Below, piece after piece: positions 8,089-17,325 of a stretch of 64,000 nt of DNA (its first letter is position 1; each line of letters begins with the position of its first letter). The notes under the pieces were generated by a model. It saw only the letters and a list, made by a program, of their open reading frames with translations, was not told the DNA's origin and searched no databases. The DNA comes from JANMZR01 sp031383555 (GTDB lineage: Bacteria; Bacteroidota; Bacteroidia; Cytophagales; Spirosomataceae), in assembly GCA_031383555.1 (NCBI GenBank), contig JANMZR010000060.1, positions 1 through 64,000 on the forward strand, read 5' to 3'. The position numbers and the translations under genes are program-made.

Positions 8089-8820
8089 TTAAATGATTCC
8101 AATTCCTTTTGACTTCATTTTCACAAAACCTTCAGCTGCTTTTACACCAAATTCACGGCCACGAAATACTTCCATGTCGGCATGGCCACAGCTATAAATA
8201 CTTGGTGGATCTTGACTTACATGACAAAAACAGGCTTTTCTTTTTTGCTCTTGAGTATCTGTAATATCTACATAATCAGTCGGTTGAAAGCAATAAGTTT
8301 GCTCTCCTGCACATACTTCAAAGAAATATAATTCAAATATTTTACCTAATCTTTCCCAAGCCTGTATACCCAAAAGGCTTGCAATTTGATGGTCTTTATG
8401 GCTATCGATAGGCCAGTGAGTGAATAAAATATCAGGTTTTTCTATTTTAATCAATTCAGTAATTTTGTTTACCCATTCATTATTGATACTAGTATCACCA
8501 TCAATTTGCCCCGCAAAAATCGGCTTTGCATTCAAAATTTTGCAAGCATTTAAGGCCTCCTGCTTTCGTATTTTTGCCGATTCTAAATGTGATTTACCAA
8601 CAATACCTGCTTCTCCAGTTGTTAAATAAATAACAGTTACTTCGTGGCCAGCCTTTACAAATTTGGCTAAACTTCCCCCACAGCCACTTTCTGGGTCGTC
8701 AGGATGACCACCAAGGCAAACGACTTTCTTTTTTATAATCTCACTTTTGGATGAAAAAGGCAGTGATATTGCTGCCAATGATGTGGCTGATTTTGTGAAA
8801 AAATTTCTACGAGTACCCAT
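8089..8820 (-). CDS. PIG-L family deacetylase (2), twin-arginine-like signal
   Basis: 243 residues. The N-terminus MGTRRNFFTKSATSLAAIS has the RR-x-F-F pattern of a Tat signal, so it is probably exported folded. The metal site is GGHPDDPESGCGG, and FTHWPIDSHKDHQIAS holds the second histidine motif. C-terminal residues include FCHVSQDPPSIYSCGHAD. It is the second of three PIG-L proteins here and lies 1 base after the alpha/beta hydrolase stop, so the two are co-transcribed. The likely substrate is an N-acetyl sugar or related amide, and this is inferred from the family only. Confidence 0.85.
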   Translation of the reverse strand: MGTRRNFFTKSATSLAAISLPFSSKSEIIKKKVVCLGGHPDDPESGCGGSLAKFVKAGHEVTVIYLTTGEAGIVGKSHLESAKIRKQEALNACKILNAKPIFAGQIDGDTSINNEWVNKITELIKIEKPDILFTHWPIDSHKDHQIASLLGIQAWERLGKIFELYFFEVCAGEQTYCFQPTDYVDITDTQEQKRKACFCHVSQDPPSIYSCGHADMEVFRGREFGVKAAEGFVKMKSKGIGII

Positions 8821-8821
8821 T

Positions 8822-9763
8822 TTATTTTTTTGCTAACTCAATTATGTTTTTAACAATTTCATCGGGGGCCTCCCAGTTCAGCAAATGTCCTTTACCTTCA
8901 ATTTTAACGAGGCTTGCATTGGGTATTTTTGTTGCTAAATCTATTGAATGAAAAGCTGGTGTAGTTTTATCGGCTGTACCCACCACCACCATTGCAGGAA
9001 TTTGTATTTCACCCAATCGAGGGTAATAATTTTCTTCATAAAAAGCCTTCAAAATTGGTATTAAAGGCATATAGCTTTGGTTTTTGGAATTGTCTAGTGC
9101 AGTTTGAATTATTGCTTTATACGGTTTACCAATAAATGAAGATTGAAATAGAGTAGCTAAAGTTTGGTTGGCTAGAATCGATTCTATATAACCATTGGTA
9201 ATCAATGGTATTTGAATTTTGTTTTGTGGATTGTCTTTATTTACATCACCAGCAAAGGTGGCCATCAAAAGTAATGCTTTAATTCTTTTTTGAGCAATTT
9301 CAGGATAATCCAACAAAAATTTCATACTCAAAAAACCGCCCATTGAATGTCCAACGAGTACCGCATTTTTAATATCAAAGTGTTCTAAAACAGCTACATA
9401 ATCTTTTGCCATTTCAGCCGAGGAAATACCATTTTTACCAATTGTGCTTTTGTTATGACCTCTTTGTTCAAATGCAATAACATGGTAACCGGCTTTTGTA
9501 AGCTTAGGCATTATCAAATTCCAGTCATGAATTGAACCACCAAAACCATGGGCCAATACTACTGTATCGCCAACTCCAGCGGATAAAGTTCGAATTTTTG
9601 TACCATCTGTTGTAGTTATAAATAGCTCATCACCAGTAGGTTGTGCGGAAAGTATTTCGTAACTATATTCCTCCGGGGCATGGTTGATTTGGTACACTTT
9701 GTATTGCACAAATACAAATATAATTGCAACTAAAAGCAATATACCAATTAGAAATTTTCTCAT
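8822..9763 (-). CDS. alpha/beta hydrolase with N-terminal membrane anchor or signal
   Basis: 313 residues. An N-terminal hydrophobic segment (residues ~4-22) anchors or exports the protein. The hydrolase core shows HGFGGSIHDW (oxyanion region), the nucleophile elbow GHSMGG near residue 140, an acid in VVVGTADKTTP, and the catalytic histidine in GKGHLLNWE. It resembles haloperoxidase/esterase-like members of the superfamily. The substrate cannot be told. It sits between two PIG-L genes with almost no spacing on the 3' side, so it probably acts in the same periplasmic pathway. Confidence 0.8.
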   Translation of the reverse strand: MRKFLIGILLLVAIIFVFVQYKVYQINHAPEEYSYEILSAQPTGDELFITTTDGTKIRTLSAGVGDTVVLAHGFGGSIHDWNLIMPKLTKAGYHVIAFEQRGHNKSTIGKNGISSAEMAKDYVAVLEHFDIKNAVLVGHSMGGFLSMKFLLDYPEIAQKRIKALLLMATFAGDVNKDNPQNKIQIPLITNGYIESILANQTLATLFQSSFIGKPYKAIIQTALDNSKNQSYMPLIPILKAFYEENYYPRLGEIQIPAMVVVGTADKTTPAFHSIDLATKIPNASLVKIEGKGHLLNWEAPDEIVKNIIELAKK

Positions 9764-9793
9764 ATTTTAGGTATTTAATTTTTCACTATTCTA

Positions 9794-10666
9794 TTACTTA
9801 GTTTCAAATCCTGATTTTCTTAATTTTTCAAAAAGAAAATTTACTTTATTAATATTTTCTTTTCCGTTTTGTGCAAAATACCAGAATGTTTCAAGTTCAC
9901 CTTTATGCATTGAGGCGTTCATATCACCTGATTGAGATTTATGGCAAGCTTTTATCCAGTCGGCAACTATCATATAGCTATGCTGGTTTCTTTCTCCAAA
10001 GCCAAATGACCTATCAAAATAATTAACAGGTGAATTTACCAAAATATTGGTTTCTGGAAAGCCTTCTAATCCTGAAAATTTATAAGTATAATCCTTATTT
10101 AATGACCTTCCTCCTAATACAATTGGCTTATTTACAGCACGTTGTGCCGCTTTTAATGCCAATATTGTAGCGGATTTATGGTGAGCATGTTGGCCAACAT
10201 CTGGAACTAAGCAAAATATATAATCATACTTATTTTGTGCCAAAATTTGATCCAGTTTTTCATTGATATAATTGATATTCCATCTTTTCCCTTCTAAAAA
10301 TGGTTTGGGGTCAAATTGATAAAAATCATCTATTTGATCGAAAAAATAGAAGTTTCTAATGCCCAAAACATCACCAGAGCAAAGTATTTCTTTTTTGCGA
10401 ATCAAAGGCAAATATTTGCGGCCTGTGGTCGAATCTGTTAAGTTTTTATCATAAAAAGTTGAAGCTAATAAACCATTGTAGCCGCCTGATCCATCGGTAA
10501 TTAAGGCCAAATCGACCATGCCCTTTAGCTCACGGGTAATTTTGAATAGGGTTACAGGAAACTGTGTTTCATCATCGGGGTGAGCCGTTACAACTAATAC
10601 TTTTGGCCCATCAGATTGGGCTAAAATAGCGTATGAGAAAAGTAATAAAGTGAGTATTTTTTTCAT
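9794..10666 (-). CDS. exported PIG-L family deacetylase (3)
   Basis: 290 residues with a Sec signal peptide (residues 1-17). The PIG-L metal motif is TAHPDDETQFPVT, and the second site is PDVGQHAHHKSATILA with a histidine cluster. It differs clearly from the other two copies (a different second motif and a longer insert), so this is an old family expansion and not a recent duplication. It starts 2 bases after the amidohydrolase stop, so the two are co-transcribed. The substrate is unknown. Confidence 0.8.
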   Translation of the reverse strand: MKKILTLLLFSYAILAQSDGPKVLVVTAHPDDETQFPVTLFKITRELKGMVDLALITDGSGGYNGLLASTFYDKNLTDSTTGRKYLPLIRKKEILCSGDVLGIRNFYFFDQIDDFYQFDPKPFLEGKRWNINYINEKLDQILAQNKYDYIFCLVPDVGQHAHHKSATILALKAAQRAVNKPIVLGGRSLNKDYTYKFSGLEGFPETNILVNSPVNYFDRSFGFGERNQHSYMIVADWIKACHKSQSGDMNASMHKGELETFWYFAQNGKENINKVNFLFEKLRKSGFETK

Positions 10667-10668
10667 TT

Positions 10669-11946
10669 TTACTGTTTGTAAACGACCCCATCTTTCATAA
10701 CAAAGGCAACTTTCATCATAACTTTAGGGTCAGCTATTGGGTCGCCATCAACGGCAATTATGTCTGCTAATTTACCTTTTTCTATTGAACCAATTTGGTC
10801 AGCCATGTCCAGGATACCTGCATTTATAGTTGTAGCAGCTTTTAGGCACTCCATCATTGGCATGCCAGCTTCCACCATATATTGAAATTCTTTTGCATTA
10901 TAGCCATGAATAAATACGCCTGCGTCTGTTCCAAAGCCAATTTTTACGCCAGCTTTATAGGCTTTCGCTAAATTACTCTGGCTGTAACCCCCAATTTCAA
11001 TGGCTTTTGCTGCTACAAAAGGATGGTAATAACCAGGCACTTTGGCTGAATCGGCGGCAGTTTTACCAGCGATAATAGTTGGAATTAGAAAGGCTCCTTT
11101 TTCAATAAAAAGTTTGATACATTCGTCGTCGGCAAGGGTGCCATGCTCAATAGTGGTTACCCCAGCTCTGATAGCACGTTTCATTCCTTCTGGGCCGTGT
11201 GCATGTGCCGCCACTTTAAAGCCATAGTCTTTGGCGGTTGCAATAATTGCATCTAATTCATCTGCTTGGAACTGAGGCCCTTTACCGTTTTTAGCCACAC
11301 TTAAAACCCCACCTGTTGACGTAATTTTTATCCAGTCGGCGCCATCTTTATACCTTTGCCGTATGGCTTGGCGGGCCTCATCAGGGCCGTTTATTACGCC
11401 AGTTAGCATACTTTCATCTACATGCAGGTTCTCATTAAGTCCATTGGAAGGGTCGCCATGGCCACCCGTTGTGGCTATAGTTTTGCCTGAAGTAAGGATA
11501 CGTGGCCCATCAACAGAACCCCTATTAATTGCATTGCGCAAGGCAATATTTGCGCCAGAGCCGCCCATATCTCGAACGGTTGTGAAGCCAGACATTAAAG
11601 TGATTTTGCCATATTTCTGTGCTTCTAAAGCATTATCGGCCATGTTGTAACCTATTCTTTTTTGGAAGGAATCTTTACTGGTTTGACTTTCTAAATGCAC
11701 ATGCATATCAATTAGGCCTGGCATAACAGTTTTCAATTTCAGATCAACAACTTTATCACCTGCAGCAGCTTTTTGGTAGCCTTTTTGAATATCGATTATC
11801 TTGTTTTTCTCAATGATAATTGACATTTCTTTTTGACTGTAATTGGATGTCATGTCAAATAATGTACCGCAATGGAGGATAGTTTTTTGTGAGAAAATTG
11901 TATTTTTAATAAATAAAAATGATAAAATCAGTAATAGTTTTTTCAT
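10669..11946 (-). CDS. exported amidohydrolase (imidazolonepropionase/prolidase-like)
   Basis: 425 residues with a signal peptide (residues 1-19). Metal-dependent hydrolase motifs of the amidohydrolase superfamily are in order: MPGLIDMHVHLE, GADWIKITSTGGV with a probable carboxylated lysine, KVAAHAHG, TTIEHGT and GFGTDAGVF. The C-terminus closes the split beta-sandwich (GKLADIIAVDGDPI). Close relatives are annotated as Xaa-Pro dipeptidases or imidazolonepropionase-like enzymes. It is the first gene of the minus-strand cluster with PIG-L, hydrolase, PIG-L and the fusion gene, which suggests breakdown of an amide-linked compound in the periplasm. Confidence 0.85.
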   Translation of the reverse strand: MKKLLLILSFLFIKNTIFSQKTILHCGTLFDMTSNYSQKEMSIIIEKNKIIDIQKGYQKAAAGDKVVDLKLKTVMPGLIDMHVHLESQTSKDSFQKRIGYNMADNALEAQKYGKITLMSGFTTVRDMGGSGANIALRNAINRGSVDGPRILTSGKTIATTGGHGDPSNGLNENLHVDESMLTGVINGPDEARQAIRQRYKDGADWIKITSTGGVLSVAKNGKGPQFQADELDAIIATAKDYGFKVAAHAHGPEGMKRAIRAGVTTIEHGTLADDECIKLFIEKGAFLIPTIIAGKTAADSAKVPGYYHPFVAAKAIEIGGYSQSNLAKAYKAGVKIGFGTDAGVFIHGYNAKEFQYMVEAGMPMMECLKAATTINAGILDMADQIGSIEKGKLADIIAVDGDPIADPKVMMKVAFVMKDGVVYKQ

Positions 11947-12014
11947 AATAAAATAAAGGGCTTAAAAAGGTTGAAATAAATTGAAATAGTTGTATTTATT
12001 GAGATAAATTTAAT

Positions 12015-12058
12015 AAAAAAAGCGTAATTATCTTCATGTTTGATAATTACGCTTTTTA
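12015..12058 (-). terminator. bidirectional terminator between tRNA-Arg and the amidohydrolase operon
   Basis: The arms AAAAAGCGTAATTATC and GATAATTACGCTTTTT are perfect complements of 16 bases around a 9-base loop, with A and T runs on either side. On the minus strand it would end the tRNA transcript before the amidohydrolase operon. Confidence 0.75.
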
Positions 12059-12061
12059 TTT

Positions 12062-12128
12062 GTGGCTTTTGCTGGAATCGAATCGGTACGCCGAACCGCC
12101 AATCAAATTTTTAGGAAACATCTATTTG
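12062..12128 (-). pseudogene. truncated, broken copy of tRNA-Arg
   Basis: Compared with the intact tRNA at 12159-12230, this stretch keeps the 3' acceptor start (GTGGC), the T-loop (GGAATCGAA) and the anticodon arm (ATCAAAT-TTTAGGAAACATCTATT). A 17-base insertion interrupts the region between T-arm and variable loop, and the D-arm and 5' acceptor are missing. It cannot fold as a tRNA. It lies 30 bases from the 3' end of the real gene. Confidence 0.75.
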
Positions 12129-12158
12129 TTGCCAAACACTTGATAAAAAATTGTTTTG

Positions 12159-12230
12159 TGGCCTCGGCGGGAATCGAACCCACATCAAATGTTTAGGAAA
12201 CATCTATTCTATCCGTTGAACTACGACGCC
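12159..12230 (-). tRNA. tRNA-Arg (anticodon CCT)
   Basis: On the minus strand the gene reads GGCGTCG (acceptor), a D-arm GTTC-AACGGATA-GAAT, the anticodon arm GATGT-TTCCTAA-ACATT, the T-arm GTGGG-TTCGATT-CCCGC and CGAGGCC. The anticodon CCT reads AGG. The acceptor has one G-G mismatch at pair 4-69; the rest pairs. CCA is not encoded. A broken copy lies just downstream. Confidence 0.9.
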
Positions 12231-12338
12231 ATGTTTTTGGGAATGCAAAAGTCTGAAAAAAAAGGCGATTTTGCAAGGAATTTAAAATTGGCGAATTTAA
12301 ATTTCATATTTTTTAATTCTAACTTCTAATTTCCCACT

Positions 12339-13544
12339 CTACCCCAACCAATTAGGAAAAATGCTCAAATGCTTCACTTTCAAAATCGTCATCATCGCAG
12401 CTCGTAATTCATCGAGATTTTCTTTGTTTTCAGCTGAAATAAAGACCGACTTTGGCATTTCAGAATCCATGTAAGTTCTTTTTAGCTTTTCTATAATGTT
12501 CTCATTATCAGTTATTTCTAAGCCAAATTCATCATAGGGCTCTTCTGGTTTTTCATGCTTAGGAATCAAGTCAATTTTGTTAAAAACCATTATAGTTGGT
12601 TTATTTCCAGCACCAATCTCGTTTAAAATACCATTAACAATCTCAATTTGTTCATCGAAATTGGAGTGCGAAATATCAACCACATGGAGTAAAATATCCG
12701 CCTCTCGTACCTCATCAAGTGTACTTTTGAACGATTCAATAAGCATGGTTGGCAGTTTCCTGATAAAACCAACTGTATCAGTTAGTAAAAAAGGGATGCT
12801 TTCAATACTTACTTTTCTTACAGTTGAGTCGACCGTGGCAAACAATTTATTTTCAGCAAAAACATCAGCCTTGGCCAATCGCCTCATCAAGGTACTTTTG
12901 CCCACGTTGGTATAGCCTACCAACGAGACTCGCACCATACGATCACGGTTTTTGCGTTGTGTGTGCGACTGTTTATCAATAATATCGAGTTTTTCTTTCA
13001 AATAAGTTATACGGTCTTTGGCAATACGGCGATCCGTTTCAAGCTCTTTTTCACCTGGCCCACGCATACCTACTCCTCCACGTTGGCGGCTCAAGTGCGT
13101 CCACATACGGGTAAGGCGGGGTAACATATACTGGTATTGTGCCAATTCAACCTGTGTTTTTGCCTGTTGGGTTTGGGCCCTTTGCGCAAAAATATTCAAA
13201 ATCATCAAGCTGCGGTCAATCACTTTTACCTCCATCTCTCTTTTTTCAAATTCCCCTTCAATGTTTTTTACTTGGCGTGGCGAAAGGTCGTCGTCATATA
13301 AAATGATATCAATGGCTTTGTCTTTTACGTAGGCAATAATATCCTCAAATCGGCCTTTGCCTACATAAGTACCCAAATCTGGCTTTTCAAGTTTTTGCGT
13401 AAAACGATGCAAGGTTACGATTCCAGCTGTTTCGGCCAAAAATTCTAATTCGTCAAGATATTCCTTAGTTTGTGTTGCTGATTGCTTTTGTGAAGTAACG
13501 GCAACTAATATCGCCTTTTCTTTCTCTTCCTCGGTTGAATGCAA
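12339..13544 (-). CDS. hflX: GTPase HflX
   Basis: 401 residues. The N-terminal HflX domain includes YVGKGRFEDI and the conserved IDIILYDDDLSPRQ. A glycine-rich linker follows (RGGVGMRGPGEKELETDRR), then the G domain: GYTNVGKSTL (G1), DTVGFIRKLP (G3) and NKIDLI (G4). HflX binds the large ribosomal subunit and splits stalled 70S or 100S ribosomes under stress. The start is TTG at 13542-13544, since a stop lies three codons upstream and no ATG is near. It stands alone, with 108 bases to tRNA-Arg. Confidence 0.93.
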   Translation of the reverse strand: MHSTEEEKEKAILVAVTSQKQSATQTKEYLDELEFLAETAGIVTLHRFTQKLEKPDLGTYVGKGRFEDIIAYVKDKAIDIILYDDDLSPRQVKNIEGEFEKREMEVKVIDRSLMILNIFAQRAQTQQAKTQVELAQYQYMLPRLTRMWTHLSRQRGGVGMRGPGEKELETDRRIAKDRITYLKEKLDIIDKQSHTQRKNRDRMVRVSLVGYTNVGKSTLMRRLAKADVFAENKLFATVDSTVRKVSIESIPFLLTDTVGFIRKLPTMLIESFKSTLDEVREADILLHVVDISHSNFDEQIEIVNGILNEIGAGNKPTIMVFNKIDLIPKHEKPEEPYDEFGLEITDNENIIEKLKRTYMDSEMPKSVFISAENKENLDELRAAMMTILKVKHLSIFPNWLG

Positions 13545-13719
13545 GTTATTTTATTTAAATTTTAGATTACAAAATTAGGCTTTTTTCAATATTTACTCAT
13601 CTTTTTAACCTTAAAAGCTTAAATTGGCAAACTAACCGACCATTTTATTAACTATTTTCGAAAATAAAAATCCATTTCTTTTAATTTTACGTTTATAGTA
13701 TAAATAAATAAAATTAAAA

Positions 13720-14208
13720 ATGAAAACTAAAATAATTCAATTCTGCCTTTTGGCATTTCAAGTTATTGTATTTACAGCCTGCGCTCAAAAAGAGAAACCG
13801 CAAAAGGAAGGAAATTATCCTTTAAAAAAGGAAGATTCCTTTTATAAAAAAACACTTTCAAAAGAGCAATATTATGTGACCCGTAAAAAGGGCACTGAGC
13901 GAGCTTTCTCAGGTGAATATGTTGATAACCATGATACTGGTAAATATTTTTGTGTTTGCTGCCAATCAGAACTTTTTGGTTCAGATACTAAATTTGAATC
14001 AGGAACGGGCTGGCCTTCCTTTTGGAAGCCTTCAGTTGCTAGTAATGTAGAGGAATTGGTTGACAACTCCTTAGGAATGACTCGCACTGAAGTAAATTGC
14101 GCACAATGTGGAGCACACTTAGGCCATGTTTTTGACGATGGTCCTAAGCCAACAGGATTGAGATATTGCTTAAATTCGGCTGCTTTGAAGTTTCAAAAAG
14201 GGAAATAA
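13720..14208 (+). CDS. msrB: peptide-methionine (R)-S-oxide reductase, lipoprotein
   Basis: 162 residues. The N-terminus is a lipoprotein signal with the lipobox ending FTACAQ (Cys at about residue 21), so the enzyme is probably anchored in a periplasm-facing membrane. The SelR fold follows: zinc cysteines in CVCCQSE and [24 protein letters not shown], and the catalytic cysteine in [11 protein letters not shown]. It reduces methionine-R-sulfoxide in oxidised envelope proteins. A terminator follows directly. Confidence 0.93.
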   Translation: MKTKIIQFCLLAFQVIVFTACAQKEKPQKEGNYPLKKEDSFYKKTLSKEQYYVTRKKGTERAFSGEYVDNHDTGKYFCVCCQSELFGSDTKFESGTGWPSFWKPSVASNVEELVDNSLGMTRTEVNCAQCGAHLGHVFDDGPKPTGLRYCLNSAALKFQKGK

Positions 14209-14273
14209 ATAATTATTATTTGATCCTTAAAACCATCAAATAATAGCATTAATTTTAGAAAAATTATTAAATT

Positions 14274-14307
14274 AGGAAAGTGCTTTCAAAAGCCTTTCCT
14301 TTTTTTA
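14274..14307 (+). terminator. terminator after msrB
   Basis: Arms AGGAAAG and CTTTCCT around a 13-base loop, followed by a run of T bases, about 65 bases after the msrB stop. Confidence 0.6.
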
Positions 14308-14389
14308 TTATGCCCGATTGCTCATAAGGTTTGCGGATTGGGAGTTTTTTTCGGAACTTTGGTATGTACTCCTACCGTTTATTTTATTT

Positions 14390-17158
14390 ATGGATCAAAT
14401 ATTAGAAATATTAAAGAAGCTTTCTGTTTTTTTTAACAAAGGTAAATTAGCCTTAAGTAATTATATATCAGTTATCATACAATTTTTAAAGCCTTACATC
14501 ACCTCGGCTTATCAGTATTTATTTACCCAATCGAAAAAAGGTACCAAAACCTTGCTCAACAAAACAATTGGTGAGGAAAAAACAGAGAAATTAAAGGAAA
14601 AAACAATTTTATTAAAGGAAAAATCAGAGCAATTATTAGAAAAAACTGAACCTTTTCAAGCAAAACTATTAGAAGCCAAGCAGCGATCGTCGTTATGGTA
14701 TGAGGCTTCTGTAGATAGAGAAAGTAAATATTATAAACTTATTTCAAGTATTTGGAAATATAGCTACAGAATAGCAATTGGCGGAGCTATTTATTTCTTT
14801 TTAATTATCACCAATTTTCTGTATCTAACAGGTGAGTTACCTTCGGTTGACGACCTTCAAGATCCTAAACTTTCGCAGGCTTCAGAACTCTATACCTCTG
14901 ACGGTGTGATGTTTGGAAAGTTTTTCGCTCAAAATCGTACTTCCGTTAAGGACTTCAAAGAATTATCTCCTAATTTGGTAAATGCATTAATCGCCACAGA
15001 AGACTCCCGTTTTTATAAACATTCAGGGATTGACTTGCGAGCTTTGGGAGGTGTGTTTTGGGGCATTATTACTGGTCGTGACGAGAGGGGAGGTGGAAGT
15101 ACAATTTCCCAGCAATTGGCAAAAAATTTGTTTCGTACACGTGCAAAAGAGTCTCGTGGTCTATTGGGTTATATTCCTTTTTTACGAAAATTAAATTATA
15201 AAACAAAAGAATGGGTAACTGCAGTAAAATTGGAACGAACTTATTCCAAAGAGGAAATAATTACATGGTACCTCAATACTGTCGACTTTGGTAGTAATGC
15301 ATATGGCATTAGAGTAGCAGCAAAAACCTATTTTAATACCTCACCTGATAGCCTAAGTATCCAAGATGGAGCCGTTTTGGTGGGTATTCAGAAGGCAACG
15401 ACTACTTATAACCCAAAATTGCACCCAAAAGCTTCTTTTGAAAGGCGCAATATAGTAATGAACCAAATGGTGAAATACAGGTATTTGAGCCAATCTGAGT
15501 TTGACTCTCTTTCTAAATTGCCAATTAATATAGATAATTACAATGTTGAAACACCTTACACTGGCACTGGGAATTATTTTAAAAATGCAGTAGTTAATTT
15601 TATTCGGGCTTGGGCCAAGGAAAATGGTGAAGAAATCGATCTTTATTCTGACGGATTGAAAATATATACAACCATAGATTCGAGGCTACAAGGCTATGCT
15701 GAGAGGTCAATTCATGAAAAAATGAAAACCCTTCAAAAGCAATTTGAAAACCATTGGGGCAATAAAAACCCTTGGACGGATGTGGATGGAAATGAGCTAC
15801 GTGGTTTTATTGATACGGTGGCCAAAAGAACTGATTATTATAAAAAATTATCAAAGAAATATTCTAATAATTTAGATTCAATAAAATTTTACATGAATAA
15901 GCCCCATAGAATGAAAGTTTTTGCTTGGGACAAAGGGGAGAAAGTAATGGTTATGAGCTCAATGGATTCTATAAGATATTACAAAAAATTGTTACAAGCA
16001 GGAATGATGTCCATGGATCCGTTTACAGGCCATGTAAAAGCCTGGGTAGGAGGGCTCGATTATGACTATTTTAAATATGATCATGTAAGACAAGGAAAAA
16101 GGCAACCAGGCTCAACTTTTAAGCCCATTTTATATACAGCCGCTATTGATGGAGCTAACTTATCACCTTGTGAAAAAATGCAAGACAGACCCTTTTCACT
16201 AAAATATCGAGAAAATAAAGAAGATAAAATTTGGGAGCCCAAAAATTCAAGTGGGAGGTTTTCGTTGAATACTTTTACACTCAGAAAGGCTATGGCCATG
16301 TCTATCAACTCAATAGCCGCTGCATTAACTTTCAAAATTGGCGAGCTAAAAGAAGATGAGCCCAATAAAAGGTTGAATAAAGACTGGGATCAAAGGCAAT
16401 ATGACATGGAGCAAGGTGCGCAAATGGTTGTAGATTATGCAAAAAAATTGGGAATAACTAGCCATTTGGAACCCGTACCTTCAATTGGCTTAGGGTCGTT
16501 TGATGTTTCTCTTTATGAAATGGTAGCTGCGTATTCTACTTTTTTGAATAATGGAATGCATACTAAACCATTAATAATTACAAGAATTGAAGACAGAAAA
16601 GGGAAAGTGCTTTTTGAGTTTAATACAACTTCAAAGCAAGTAATTAGTCGTGAATCAGCCTACATTATGATATATATGTTAAGAGGCGGGGTGGAGGAAA
16701 GCGGAGGAACTTCAAAGGGATTGTTTAATTACGATCTTTTTCCGAATTATAAAGCTCAAATGGCTGGTAAAACAGGAACAACTTCCAATTATTCAGATGC
16801 TTGGTACATGGGTTTATCTAGGGACCTTGTAACTGGAGTTTGGGTGGGTGGAGATGATAGAAGCATACATTTTAGAGGGTCAGCGGGGGAAGGTAGTAGA
16901 ATGGCGCTACCTATTTTTGGAAGGTATATGGAATTAGTATTTAAAGATAAAAAATTGGGATATAAGCCAGGGCCATTCCAAAAAGCAAGCTTTACTATTC
17001 AAAAACCTTATGATGATTGTAGTAAATTTAATGGAAATCAACCTAGTGATGCTGATACGTCTGTCTATGAAGGGGAATATAGCAGTGATTCTTTACCGCC
17101 ACTACAAACACCTATAACCATTCCTGATATTTCGCCTGATACAACGGGTCCGAATTGA
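14390..17158 (+). CDS. class A penicillin-binding protein (PBP1A-like)
   Basis: 922 residues from the ATG at 14390; an in-frame TTG at 14318 would add 24 residues. A basic, coiled N-terminal part (~1-125) is followed by one membrane segment (~128-150). The GT51 glycosyltransferase has ATEDSRFYKHSGID (Glu204) and RGGGSTISQQLAKN. The transpeptidase has PGSTFKP (Ser575), SINS and GKTGTT (Lys794). It polymerises and cross-links peptidoglycan from the cytoplasmic membrane. The cytosolic N-terminal coiled extension of over 100 residues is longer than in enterobacterial PBP1A. The tail is rich in Pro, Ser and Thr. Confidence 0.93.
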   Translation: MDQILEILKKLSVFFNKGKLALSNYISVIIQFLKPYITSAYQYLFTQSKKGTKTLLNKTIGEEKTEKLKEKTILLKEKSEQLLEKTEPFQAKLLEAKQRSSLWYEASVDRESKYYKLISSIWKYSYRIAIGGAIYFFLIITNFLYLTGELPSVDDLQDPKLSQASELYTSDGVMFGKFFAQNRTSVKDFKELSPNLVNALIATEDSRFYKHSGIDLRALGGVFWGIITGRDERGGGSTISQQLAKNLFRTRAKESRGLLGYIPFLRKLNYKTKEWVTAVKLERTYSKEEIITWYLNTVDFGSNAYGIRVAAKTYFNTSPDSLSIQDGAVLVGIQKATTTYNPKLHPKASFERRNIVMNQMVKYRYLSQSEFDSLSKLPINIDNYNVETPYTGTGNYFKNAVVNFIRAWAKENGEEIDLYSDGLKIYTTIDSRLQGYAERSIHEKMKTLQKQFENHWGNKNPWTDVDGNELRGFIDTVAKRTDYYKKLSKKYSNNLDSIKFYMNKPHRMKVFAWDKGEKVMVMSSMDSIRYYKKLLQAGMMSMDPFTGHVKAWVGGLDYDYFKYDHVRQGKRQPGSTFKPILYTAAIDGANLSPCEKMQDRPFSLKYRENKEDKIWEPKNSSGRFSLNTFTLRKAMAMSINSIAAALTFKIGELKEDEPNKRLNKDWDQRQYDMEQGAQMVVDYAKKLGITSHLEPVPSIGLGSFDVSLYEMVAAYSTFLNNGMHTKPLIITRIEDRKGKVLFEFNTTSKQVISRESAYIMIYMLRGGVEESGGTSKGLFNYDLFPNYKAQMAGKTGTTSNYSDAWYMGLSRDLVTGVWVGGDDRSIHFRGSAGEGSRMALPIFGRYMELVFKDKKLGYKPGPFQKASFTIQKPYDDCSKFNGNQPSDADTSVYEGEYSSDSLPPLQTPITIPDISPDTTGPN

Positions 17159-17198
17159 TGTTTTACTATTAAATTTTTCGATTATTTAATTATTTAGG

Positions 17199-17233
17199 AA
17201 GCCTTCTTGAAGAAAATCAAGGAGGCATTTTTT
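17199..17233 (+). terminator. terminator after the PBP gene
   Basis: GCCTTCTTGA - AGAAAA - TCAAGGAGGC forms a 10-pair stem with one G-U pair, followed by ATTTTTTG, 40 bases after the stop. Confidence 0.75.
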
Positions 17234-17288
17234 GTGAAAAAAAATATAATATTACATTAATTCAAAAATCAATTTTGACGATAACAAT

Positions 17289-17296
17289 TATATTTG
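17289..17296 (+). promoter_or_regulatory. -7 element (TATATTTG) upstream of oxyR
   Basis: TATATTTG matches TAnnTTTG. Transcription would start near 17303, just before both candidate ATGs (17311 and 17326). No -33 element with the usual spacing is clear. Confidence 0.5.
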
Positions 17297-17325
17297 CATA
17301 GATAGTACTGATGAATTTACAAAAG

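Noticed and set aside
3989..10666. PIG-L genes as bacillithiol biosynthesis (bshB)
   Set aside because: All three carry export signals and no bshA or bshC is nearby, so a cytosolic thiol pathway does not fit.
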